A stretch of DNA of 64,000 nt from positions 20,984,924 through 21,048,923 of the forward strand of contig NC_091023.1 of NCBI RefSeq assembly GCF_041296385.1. Reading direction: 5' to 3'. This document shows, piece by piece, positions 52,791 through 64,000 of the stretch. The notes under the pieces are model-generated. The model made no database searches and was not told where the DNA came from. It was given only the letters and a program-made list of their open reading frames with translations. How positions within the stretch are numbered: the first letter of the stretch is position 1; each line of letters opens with the position of its first letter. This stretch comes from Aphelocoma coerulescens (Eukaryota > Chordata > Aves > Passeriformes > Corvidae). A program made the translations under genes and the position numbers.

Positions 52791-55014
52791 AATCTTTCAG
52801 CTGTCACACTCTTGCTCTCTTCTTTGCTACTGGGACTGTGTTTTGTGAGTTTGTTTACTTCTGACACAGTAGAGAAGAATGTTGCAATATTTCTGTACGG
52901 GGTTTCATCCTTTCAAGTCTCTCGACATAAGCAGGAGTGATCCAATTTTCAACAGAAAATGACTGGAAGTGGAGCCTTTCAAAGAACTACAGCAATATTC
53001 TTAGTGGGGTAAAGAACAATCCTGTCAGCATTGCACTGCCAGTTTACTATAACAAGGCAACATGGGAAATTTTGAAAAGAAATTTTCAATAATTGATGGG
53101 GTTTTTTTAAATTGGATCACAAAAATTCTTCCAGCTTTGAAGTAAGTGAAATTCCTAATTTTATTTATTTTTAAAATTTGCTACTTTAGCAAAATCTACT
53201 TTGTATTTTGACTACTAAGTTTTTTTCACATTTGGCTATTTTTATGTGGGTTTCATTGATATAGTAGTGCTGTTTGGAACAGCAAATAACTTACTGATTT
53301 AGGATAATGCTAATTTTAAAATGAAGTGATATAAATGAAGCATTTGGAACACAGAGACTTTGAGACAGGCTGGTTTAGATATGCACTTGAAAAAATATCT
53401 ATAGCATACTTTATCTGGAAAAAAAATAATTGTTACTTAGAAAACAATTAGAAATTGTTCCATATTGCCAAATAATTGGTTCTCCCATGTCCTGTGAGAT
53501 TCTACTGTGGACAGAGATTTTCTTCCTGTAAGAGAAAGGGAACGCAAATGAAAGATTCCCAGGGTCGTGTGGAAAAAGGTAAAAAAAGAGAACAGAAAAA
53601 ACCAGAAAAGTTTGATTAACTCATTTCCTCAACATTCAGCATTCAGTCCACCACATTATGCAAAATAACTACTGAGTTACAAGCAAGCTTTCTTAATCTT
53701 TATATTTTTTGGAAACCATGATACAATGTCGTTACAGTTTTGGCACTTCAGCATAAAAAGAAATGTTTCATTCTCTTTGCCTCATTAGGATCTCATATGA
53801 GACCCTGTCAGCTGCAAGTTTGTTCAGTGTATCTCAAGAAAAAAGGAAGAAAAAAGCTTGAAATTACCCTTAGATATGTCAATCAAAACAAGTGCACTGG
53901 CTGGAACTCCACGTTCAGAAGAATATCACTTATGTCAGTTGAGACAGAATGTTTCTGTGGGCCCATTTTCTTCATCACTTTAAGAAAAGATGATATTTAT
54001 GTAAAGGCCTGACCTCACCCTCCAATTACCCCAAAATCAAACTGTGCTGTAGAGAGGGGTTCAGTCAATGATTTCACCATGTATTTCTCATTATGTGCTC
54101 TTTTCCTAGCTGAGAAGTTCTTTTTCCAGGATCACACTTTCACAAAAGATAAATAGTATTCAAATTTGAATTGGCCAGGGAGACCAGATACTCAAAGCAT
54201 TCTGTGGCTATGTGAAAATTAATTCCAAAATTCTCGTGATTTAACTCAAGATCTTCTCCAGGCTGTGTTCATTTAAATTCAAATTTACTCCTTCCTTTCC
54301 AGTGATGCAGTACAGGTACACTCCTGTTTTTCAGGTTCTTTCATGCAGCTCTATTCTTACTGTATTTGCAATAGTTGCTAATCAGCTCCTCATACCAGAT
54401 CTTTGATTCCAACAGACACACCTGTCTTAACGTGCTCATATAATTTTACAATCTCTTATTCATTATTATGTTGCCTTTTTTATTACAATATAGCTGTTAG
54501 GAATGGCAACTGTTAATACTGGAGACTGTATGAATTATTATCTTTTATGCTAAAAAGCATAAAAAAAGTATTGATTGAGATTGAAGCACTACTGTAGGAT
54601 CATGGCTCTTTCTTCCAGAAGGAAGTTCCCAGGAATCAACTGAAGAAGAATGCAGAAATTCCCAGGAACTTTTCAGCAGTGTGTACTGTGCTTTCACCTC
54701 TTGCAATGTGACCTCTGACACAGCAAACTAACTGCATTTCACTTTGCTGTCATTTTAAATAAAAGCTAGTGATGAAGTAGAGATACAAAATGTGTTTCTC
54801 ACTAAGACTTCAGCCCTCTTGCTTCATATAAGCTGCTTAGTGCTGATGTTTGGAACAAGCGAATTTCTAGAGTCAATTATTAAAAACATGTTCTGTGTGC
54901 TGGGTAACCAGATTATAAAATCATGAGACTTCACAAATCTGGTGTAAAACTCATTGTCAAACCTTTCCAGGCTTGTGAATAGTGTTAAAGAAAAAGCCTA
55001 GGAGAAGGCATCCA

Positions 55015-55440
55015 CAGAGAATCGAATGGAATTGACTATTTCAGTTGGAAAGGACCTACAAGGATCATTCTGTGTGACTGCCTGGCCAACTCAGGGCTGA
55101 CCAGGTTGGAGAGTGTTGTTAAGGGCATTGTACAGATGGCCTTTTGCACACTGACAGGCTTGGGGGAGCGAGCACCTCTCTAGGAAGCCTGTTCCAGTGT
55201 CTGACCACCCTCTTGGTAAAGAAATGCTTTGTAATATCGAGTCTAAACCTCCCCTGGCACAGCTCAGCACCATTTCTACAGGTCCTGTCACTGGAGGTTG
55301 CCCTTCAGCCTCCTTTTGTCCCAACAAGACAACCCCAAAGTCCTCAGCTGCTCTTCACAGGTCCTGTGTTCCAGCTCTTCCACCAGCTTTGTCCTTCTGC
55401 TGACAGTCCTTGTCTTGGCTATCCAGAACGGGAAAGCAAA
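55015..55440 (-). mobile_element. CR1 LINE 3'-end fragment, longer
   Basis: In the minus orientation the CR1 end lies at the left: AATCGAATGGAATTGACTAT, TTCAGTTGGAAAGGACCTAC and AAGGATCATTCTGTGTGACT. It continues through GACCAGGTTGGAG and AGCCTGTTCCAGTGTCTGAC to GAGTCTAAACCTCCCCTGGC. Then come CTGTCACTGGAGGTTGCCCT and CCCAAAGTCCTCAGCTGCTC, which are standard CR1 3' UTR and ORF2-end landmarks. At about 400 bp it extends furthest upstream of the copies here. No intact reverse transcriptase is present, and several open frames within it are spurious. Confidence 0.9.
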
Positions 55441-58400
55441 AATCTTTAAATGGCTGTATCTTCTTTGTATCTGATAACCTGGCTGTAGAAAATTATCATC
55501 TGACACTGCCATTCAAACCAAAACCATGCACCCTTGAACACACAGCTTTCTGTTAAAAAAACAGATATTAATTTGTCTTTCATTTATTAATGTAATTTCC
55601 CCAATTAGATAAACTGTGATTATTTAACTGCAACTTGTGGCAAGTGACCCAGTTTGCAAAAAATGAAAAGCACACAACAAAAACGCTGGAGTCTGAGAAA
55701 CTAAACAGCAAACCATGCTGAAAGTCAAGCTTGACCAGATTTGTGTTATATTTAACTCTGAAAAGGAGCTTTCTAAAATATACAGAACGGGAACTAATTT
55801 TCCTTGAGATACTAAGCAACACTAAAGCTGCATTATGAAACCAGTTTATCAGTGGTAAATAAAAACAGTGGTTCCCTAATAAAACTGGGAGATGCAAATC
55901 TGCTTTCATAGAGCTCAGTTTTCAGTAACTCACCATAAAGACTGTCACCACTAAAATGGGAAAGCGTTTTTAGGAATTTCACTGAAGCATATACTTCCCG
56001 AAATGCCAAGTAATGCATATCCCTTAGGTTTTCAGCAAATATCGTCCAAATGGATTTACTCATCTGAAAGCCTATCTACAAACCCCACAACAGATTTATA
56101 CAAACCATAACAGATATGTAAATCTTACCAATAAAAGCTAAATAAAGTTTTGATTAGTTTTTGATTTTTCCCATGCATGTTGCCATTACAAGCAATAGAT
56201 TTATTTCTAAATCACAGTTTTGGGGCTCAGATGTTAGCACCAGAATTTAAAATTACGCACACAGCCCTCACACATCAACTCTTAATCAAGTTTTATAAAT
56301 TCCAATCAGAACTTCTACAGTGAGTTCTTGAAGTCCAGATGCAATAATGAATTCCATAAAAGCCTTTGTAATCTGTATCTCATGTTCTCATTCAAAGTTC
56401 AAAATAAATCACACTCCATCCACAAAGCACCCCAGTTGTTGGGTTTTTTTTGGTAAAAACAGCAATTTGTCATTACATGGCATGTTTAGCCACGATGCTT
56501 CTACAGTTCTATTGGAATAACATCAACAACAGATGAGGAAAGGACGATTTAAATTTAAGGCATGCATTTTAAGCAGATCTAGGAATCAACTTGCCATAGT
56601 GCATGCAAAGAACTAATCCTCCTCAGGCCAATTTTAACACCCTTTCAGTTCAGATTTCAAAGCCTAACAGAAATTATGCTGTCGCTGGAATAACCCCTGT
56701 GCCATGCTCCACATGCACTTTTCACTGTCATCTTTCCACAGGCACTAAAGCTCTTATGGCAAATCAGATCTGAGAGCTGAAAACAAAACAAAGCCTAGAG
56801 CAAAACCAACAGCAAACCCAAATGATTACTTTTCAGTCAGATTGAACCGAATCCTGCTCACTCCATGGCAGCATCCAGATTGGCTTAGGGGGACTGGGGA
56901 ACCACAAAGTCAGCAACATTCAACAATGGAGACATCTGATATCTTAATTATTACATTAGCTTCAAAGCCTTTTGAAAATCCAATTCTAACAGCAGGGGTT
57001 AAAACCTGGCATTCAGATCAGAATTTGATGGGATATAGGTGGCAGGAAGGGAAGAGGTAGGGAATCAGAAGTGATGTAGTAAAGACAGGTGGAAGAAAGT
57101 AGTTCTCATTATTTTAAGAATTGTTTACTCATCCTGAGACACTTCTAAAAAGCACGAAAAAAGTTGAACTGACAAATGTACAAGTTAAATTCCAATGATG
57201 TTCTTCCATGCTAAGGTCAAAAAATTATATTAAAAACCAGATACGTAGCAGTGAAAGTTACTACATTTTCTTTAAGTACTTACATAAATTGTTTTACTTT
57301 AATACTATTTATACAATTCCTTATATTACATACAGGCTTTCTATTAAAAACTCATTTGCCAGATCATCTCATGATAGAGCAATACCCAAATACAAAGGGC
57401 CATAGTGTGCTGAGCCACAATCTCTGCCCATACAAAGGAATGTTCTCCTTACTTGAAGTGAAAATAAAGGAGAAGAAAAAGAAACTTTTCTCCATGTTGA
57501 TTCGATCAATTTTGCTTTTTAATGACATTTAAAACTTCTGTAGCATAGCACTTATTCCACTGAGTCTAATCAAGTTTTTCAGTTGCATAAATATAAGTAT
57601 TTAGCCTTTTGTCTGCAGACTGCTCCTCTGCGTCCTTTTAAGCCTTGGGACTGAATTCCTGTCTCAAGCATGGCACAGTGCTGGGGGATTACCAACAGGA
57701 TCCAGAATATGGTTTATAATTGAATTCCCAACAGGTCTGGCATTCACAAAGCAGAACAAAACAACACATTTTATTCTGAAATATAAAGAGTTGGATCTGC
57801 AGCTGCTGCCTCTCAGTTTGTACCTGAAAATCCGAGAGTGCATCTTCACTTACAGGCTCAAACACTTCATGAGCAGCTCAGAAACCAGCCAGTATTTTTT
57901 ATATGCACTCTTCATGTCGACCATTGGCTCCCATACTGGGTGAAGCCAGAGCAAACTTCACTGAAGTACACGGAACCAGGACTATAACCAAATTTAGATT
58001 GGGCTCGTCTGTTTTTGTCAGGTGCATTTCTCTAACAGAGGGCACTAATCAGTAGTTTTAAAAAGTGAAATCTGAATGATTAAGAAATGCTGGCACCTTG
58101 ACAGATGCCACAATGTTATTAAACATAGTTTCCTCAAAATAGTGTCTCAAGGAAACATCTTAGAGAGGAAATGATAATAAAAATAATTTACAAATTACAC
58201 AAGTTACACAATCTTCACCTTTGTGTTCTAAAGCTCTTATTAAAATAAAAGGCAATAAACCCCTTAGAATCATGATCTATTGAAAAAAATAAGCTAATTT
58301 GAGAAGAAGCCAGTGAATTTTTGTTTGGTATTTTTTGTTGCTGTGGATGTTTTGCAAAGCTGTGATTAAAAGTCTGCCACAGTTTGCCACAGTGTACAAC

Positions 58401-60821
58401 TGGCAGTACTCTTTTAATTAATAAAAAAAATAAAATTGTGTTACATTTAACATATCTTATAAAAATACAGAAAATATCACTGAGCAGATAATCTTTAGTC
58501 ATCTTTTTCCACATATTTTGATTTCATGAAATCTGTGTGTATACACAGCTCAAATAAGCCAGTAGAAGAATGACTTTGCCAATTAAGTGTTTTGAATAAA
58601 TTTTTAAAAAGCCAGTCAGATGCAAATGTATTGCTATTTACTTGGCCATTTAGGAATTAGAACTGTTTTGTCACAAGAAAGAAAATGTTCTCCATTCAGA
58701 GTTTCATTGTTCTAAAGAAGTAAGCCCACAAATGTGGATGGATCACATCTGATTGTAGCAACATGGAGATTGATTTATGGCTTATCTGTGGTAATTTAAA
58801 ACAGATTAAGCAGAACTTTGGCACTGTGTCAGAATATACATATTCAATATCCATGTACACCTATTACTGATATATCTCAGCAACAAAATAAACGGGCTAT
58901 TCTTCCATCTCAGAAAAGACCAGGACTCTCTGAGATTGAAGAATTATCACATAACTAAGAAAAAACTACTTTTTCATGAATGAGTCCTCATAGTAAGCAT
59001 CATTCAGTACATACAGTTTTATTGGTAACCTGATTTTGAAGACATTTCTCTCTATTTCTCTATAGTCATATCACTTTCAGATGAGGAAAAGGCTGCAGCA
59101 TACTAGAATGTACTATTCCATCACTCCAGAACAATTTCTACGCTTCTTCTCATCTACCCTTCTGAAATGCTGTCTTTCATTTATTGGCCACTGGATTCTT
59201 GTCATGAAACACTTTAGGTCCAAATGCAGCACTTTGTAATATTAGTTTAAATTTTGAACTAAAATTATTTCAACAGATGATACAGATGCTGCACCTTTTA
59301 AAATCAGTATTATATGTGCATGGTTGGAATTAGGCTGCAATTTATGAAACTCCTAGCCATTAGTTTTACAAGAAGGTATTAAAATAAAAAATAGCTTCAT
59401 AGCCAGCATACGATCTCTGCTTATGAAATAGAAATATCATTTCCACTGTAGGAAAGTATATCTTTTATATTGCTTGGTTTTATGGTTAGTTTGCTACAGA
59501 CAAAACCCATCCCCTGGCCCAAGGAACTGCTGGTGGGTGGGATGATCACTCCTGTTGGTTAATTAAATCTCATTAATGTTAACGCACAGGCTTGAATCTT
59601 TTCTGTTGGACTCAAATAGAAAATGGGATCATACTTGGGCATGTGAGTCCTGAAGGCCAAACTGACCCTGGTTGGAGGAGTCTATTTGCCTCTGCCCCTC
59701 CTCATTATCCAAGTGGGAATACTCTTCTCTAACTGTGCTTTTTAGTTATACCCAGTTGAACTGCCTGCATATCAACCTATTAGGAGAGAGAATAAAAGGA
59801 AATAAAGGACAAGGGCAGACTACAGTTTCATGCACAGGATTATGTTACAAAAACATCTTGAAGATTTTTATCACTGAGAATACATCAGGTTTGTCATACA
59901 CAACGAGTTAAAAAACCATTCAGAATAAGAATTTCAAATAAAGGTTATCTGCCACTGGGATCAGATTTTCACAGCACATCTGCAATGAAGGCATCAAAGA
60001 GCAGGGATTTGAAACAGGCCCAGCCACTCCTATTAGTGCCACACAATGTAAAATGCAAGTAGAGAATTCTATGGCACTGCATACTGAAATCTGAAGTTTC
60101 AGCTGTTTGTTTTGGCACCTGACCAGGATTTATGGGCTAAACTTAAGGGCAGACATTAGTTTGTGCTTAACTTTTACTTTTAGGTTCCTTCAGGCCTTCC
60201 ACCCCTCAACTCAGGACATAATGCATTGTTTCTTAGGAGCTTTTTCCCAGGGCAAACATTTCTTATGCATTGTCTAGGTGTTTAATTTTGGTTTTATCCT
60301 CCCCCTCTGGATGGCTACAATCCCAAGAAATGCTCAGCATCAAGAGCATTGTTTCAGAAGAGTTCAGCTATCACTTTGATGCTGAAACAGGTGTCCACAT
60401 TTAAGGATAAGATTAAAACCTCTATGGATTGGCCTTCTAAGGAAATCTGTCACTTTAAAATTCCTTAAGCGAATCTGAAGTCTTAAAAATTTGGTTTTGA
60501 ATTCAGGACTGAGCTCATGAAGCAAACTTCAGTATCTGTAAACTTTAGCATCTGCAATGTGATTGTAGCTATATCACGGAACAATATAAAGAAAAACATG
60601 TCTAGAATACATTGTACAACTGTACACCAAAGGAAGTTATGAGTATGGTCTAAAAACTAAAATGAACAAAGAAACACACACTTTAGCAGCTGCATTTCCC
60701 CAGGTCTTTCTGCAAGTTGTTTGCAAAACCAGCTAATTAACTCTTAGTACAAAAGCACATACTGAAGTTCCACTGACTTTACCTCATATTCACTCAAATG
60801 TAAATTGGAATACACTAAATT

Positions 60822-60848
60822 AAAAAAAAAAAAAAAAAAGAAAAAAAA
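60822..60848 (+). repeat. Poly(A) run, A18-G-A8
   Basis: Eighteen A's, one G, then eight A's, followed by TAAAAG. It is simple sequence in the intron. I see no processed pseudogene preceding it. Confidence 0.97.
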
Positions 60849-61274
60849 TAAAAGAGCAGTTACTACATTATTGTTAGTAGAAACTTAATGTTTTAAGATG
60901 CAGGCACTGGGGAAAGAACTGTCTGATTTGACATCTTTGTCAAAAGATCTGTAGACAGAGAAGAGCTCCTATAGAGAGCTGCTACAACAGACAAAGTACT
61001 TTTAGAGTACCCAAAGGAACCATCCCTCTACAACCTTGGCATCTTCTTTAAAGAAAAATTCATCTTCCTTGTAAAGCCACCGAATTCAGTACAGGTGTGC
61101 TGATAACAAATGCCTACAGTAGTATTGATGCTAAAGAATGGATTAATAGAATTAGAGTCTGATAAATTCAGTAAGTGTGTGAAGAACAGGATAGTGGGAA
61201 ACAGGGGGAATATTCAAATAACTCCAGGCCTATTCCTACCTCTTAGAGAAGCAAGCTTCAGATTAGTTTTTTTA

Positions 61275-61346
61275 GATTTGTTCAGATTTAAAGTTGTTGG
61301 ATTTCAGTAGTTGAATACAAATCAAATTATTCTATGATTCTATAAA
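61275..61346 (+). mobile_element. Probable CR1 tail, very degraded
   Basis: The ending ATTATTCTATGATTCTATAA, preceded by GTTGAATACAAATCAA, resembles the CR1 terminus with its CCTTCCAACCCAAACC segment and ATTCTATG repeats. Sequence further upstream is too diverged to place. A chance octamer repeat is possible. Confidence 0.45.
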
Positions 61347-64000
61347 CGTATGTGTATGTGTTGACTTTCCTTAAAAAACACATGCACACGTCCAATTGTT
61401 TGACATCCCTCACAGCAAACTTATATTTTTGAAATAAAAGCAAAGGACATAAAATAGATTTTTCTCATTACACAGTAAAAAGCCACTATTGGACAAACTG
61501 AAATCATTAGACTTGTGCAATAAATAAACAGTGGCTTCTTTGTACAGTCATGATCATCAACCAGCAGACAAAACCTCCCCAAAAAAATAAGACCCCTGTC
61601 ACAGACATCTTTCCTGAGAACCTGTCACCAATGCAGATGGAGTTGCAGTCAGATCTCAACCAAAACAAGGCACTGCAAAGGAAGGAATTGCTGTGGAAAA
61701 CATAACTTCTTTCCAAGGCAGGTAAGTCCCACTAGCACAGAAACTCTTGTGGCCTCAGTACAGAGAAAAAAAAAATGTTCAGTGGGTCACAGCCAGTAGC
61801 TGAAATTTCACCATATCCCAAGTATTTGTCATATTTCACCTTTAGAAATCGAGCTGCAGCTTTGAAATATGCCCCAGTCTTTGTCTACAGTGTCAAACAA
61901 ATCAGATTTTACAAGTTCATTCTGTATTCAGGTGAGGAAATGAAGTAGTTACTCAGTTATTGTAAGTACCATTTTAGACTCATGGTATTTCATTTTCTCA
62001 TATGTAAAACAGGGATTAAACAACATTTCCTCTCACTCCTACCTTCTTTCTTTTGCTAAGTCAGATTGCTGTAATTTGCAGTAAAAAAGTGTCTTCCATA
62101 AGATGTACAAACAACATCAATCTTGGCTTTCTATCCTAAGATTTAGGATGATACATTATGTATCAACTTATGTGTTTATCCTGTGGTTTGATTGGATCAG
62201 ATGGAGCTGACATATTTGCTTCCTTCACTTAAATTCCAACTCGAGTTTGAAAAATGATGCGATGATTTTTTTTTTCCTTCTCACTGACAGTTGGCAGACA
62301 AATCTTGGGAGCAACAAAGTACAATTTAGGTCTAAAAGAGGACTTCAGGAACTAATAGTTCAAAAGAGCAATCTGGTTAAGAAACACTGACATAAGCCAA
62401 TGATAACTTTTTTAAAGAACATGCAGTCTTACTGCAATATCAAAACTATTTAAGGAATGTAGAAATAATTTTCTCTTTTCGGTCAGAGAACTGAACAGGT
62501 AAGAATGTACACAGACAATCCACAGGGGTGGTTTCTACACAAGCCATGCTACTAATGGCAGCTATACTTTGATTTATACTTTTTTTTAATATTTTATATT
62601 TTTTATATTTATTTATACTTTGATTTGGTTGTCTGAGTTCTCTAAGCTGAAAGCATTATATTCCAGTGACTCAAAAGAAACAACAACAAAAAAAAGAAGC
62701 CCAGAAACAATCTTGTAATACTGGAACCCTGACATCTTCCCACAACCTCAAGAATTTATGTCACAGGAGGAAATGTAATGAGTTCCGACCTGTAATAATT
62801 CTTCCAGTTTGAAGTTAGCATATTAGCATATCAGCAGAAAAGGTATGGAAAATTTCAGAGGGTAGGGGAATAGAGCTGGTTTTTAATACCTGACTGAACC
62901 AAATGAACCTGTGTTGGATGGTGCAGCTGGTTCATCAAATTTTTACCAGGGGTTCTGCAATTTCAGCTTATTTTTATTACCTAGTCTTTATCCATCAGAG
63001 TTCAAGTATAAAGTGCAAGAGTCCTTGAGGCTACTTGCTTTTAGGAACAAAGAACTACTGAAAAATTCCAAGCATATCTCCCCTAACTAGGCTGGAGCAC
63101 ATAGAGAATATGCTGTCTGGCCAAACACAGTATGACTGTCTGTCAGAAAACCTCATGTCTTTAGCAGCAAAGTCACCTCTCTCACATCTAATGCTGAGAA
63201 AATCCCCAGACAGCTTTTTTTTTCCTTTGAATGTTGTTACTTCCCTGCTCACCACAATGCACAGAGCATCCCCAAAGTTACTGTGCCAGGTTATATCACC
63301 AGATTTGCTCTTGTTTTTATTGCTGCTGACTCTAGCCACAGAATAAAATACACGGTGGTAGAAGGGAGTTTTCAGCAGGTTTGTATTTACCCTCTGCTTG
63401 AACTGGATTATATGTTCTTTCATGCACAAAGGCTAAAGGTAAAACAAAAATTCTCACTTGTGTGCTTAAGAGAATATGTGCTAAATCAAACCATTCCTGT
63501 GAAATTTTGGTGCCTGTGCTGCTCTGCAGAAAAACACAGACAAGTCTGGGTTTGTGTGTATTCAGAGTGTCACCACAGACAGTAGAGTTGTGCTTTGAAC
63601 ATCTCAAATACCATCAAATCATAAATACCAGTAAGATTCTCAGAGCCAGTGTATGAGATGCTGGTCAGAAAAAAAAAAAAGCAAATCATTTAACTTAGGG
63701 AGTGATTGTATCAACTGGCACATTACACTGCACCTGTGCTGCTACCTCACCTTGGGGCAGAGGAGAGCTCTGAACAAACCATGAACTGCTGCTGTGGGAG
63801 GGCAAAGAAAAAAATTAAGAGATGCCCCAAGTCCCAGTGCAATTTCTTAGCCCAAAAAACCCAAGCAGGTGTTTTCATGTGTGACAGAGCACACACATGG
63901 TACCCCAGACATTTCTGGTATATTCACAACAAGGTCAAACTCCACATGTAAAAATTCAGTATCAACAGTAGGCTGTCTAAACTATGGATATTGATCAGGT

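Larger units (their letters stand above)
34938..64000 (-). other. NAALADL2: NAALADL2 upstream intron, open at the right edge (at least 29,063 nt)
   Basis: It begins just upstream of the acceptor AG at 34939-34938 and runs to the window edge. I looked for an exon that would end in phase 0 and encode the part of the family fold before the LTGQ segment, and found none. My scan was by eye, so a short exon could be missed. Large introns are known for this gene in mammals. The contents are several CR1 3' ends, poly-A and poly-T runs, an (ACC)8 microsatellite, a 33-bp tandem duplication and otherwise unremarkable AT-rich sequence. Confidence 0.75.

Noticed and set aside
52627..52940. Two plus-strand frames of about 70 codons
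   Set aside because: They begin in the reversed CR1 tail and continue into unique DNA without any domain.
55091..55512. Overlapping open frames of 68 to 101 codons on both strands
   Set aside because: They fall mostly inside the CR1 fragment at 55015-55440 and encode nothing recognisable as reverse transcriptase.
55934..56063. Possible minus-strand exon with acceptor CTTTCAG and donor ATG|GTGAGT, encoding 43 residues from MSKSIWTIF to SGDSLY
   Set aside because: Its open frame ends with one leftover base, but the next NAALADL2 exon (34937) starts in phase 0, so it cannot join in that frame. The peptide also does not resemble the family region expected before LTGQ.

Overview
The window is vertebrate nuclear DNA, almost certainly from a bird. 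It is AT-rich, has no CpG island that I can see, and carries several CR1 LINE 3' ends. The CR1 copies have the typical avian tail: a ...CCCTTCCAAC... segment leading into ATTCTATG-type repeats. It also holds one patch that resembles a common avian LTR-derived repeat. Non-avian sauropsids also carry CR1, so the bird call is strong but not absolute.

Only one protein-coding gene can be supported: the 3' end of NAALADL2 on the minus strand. NAALADL2 is an inactive glutamate carboxypeptidase-like / transferrin-receptor-like protein. Three consecutive coding exons are visible: 34937-34844, 28266-28068 and 13431-13233, where the last ends in the stop codon. Splice sites and phases agree across all joins (0, then 1, then 2). 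The joined segment is 163 residues and forms the C-terminal helical, transferrin-receptor-like dimerisation region. Transcription runs right to left, so everything from 34938 to 64000 is part of one very long upstream intron of at least 29 kb. I found no further exon there that fits. Everything left of about 12.6 kb is downstream of the gene. Candidate poly(A) signals lie about 540 and 600 nt past the stop codon.

Layout: 1-12630, downstream intergenic DNA with one degraded CR1 and one imperfect hairpin. 12631-13431, probable 3' UTR and terminal exon. 13432-28067, intron. 28068-28266, exon. 28267-34843, intron with an LTR-like patch and a CR1. 34844-34937, exon. 34938-64000, long intron with at least four CR1 pieces. 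Two of these are nearly identical and lie in opposite orientation 14 kb apart. The same intron holds a 33-bp tandem duplication and several short simple repeats.

Nearly all other open reading frames are short, lack recognisable domains and overlap repeats or low-complexity DNA, so I treat them as chance. I see no tRNA, rRNA, CRISPR, operon or other new molecular system. The most useful observations are the NAALADL2 terminal exons, the inverted CR1 pair, a few perfect inverted repeats and a few possible conserved non-coding stretches.
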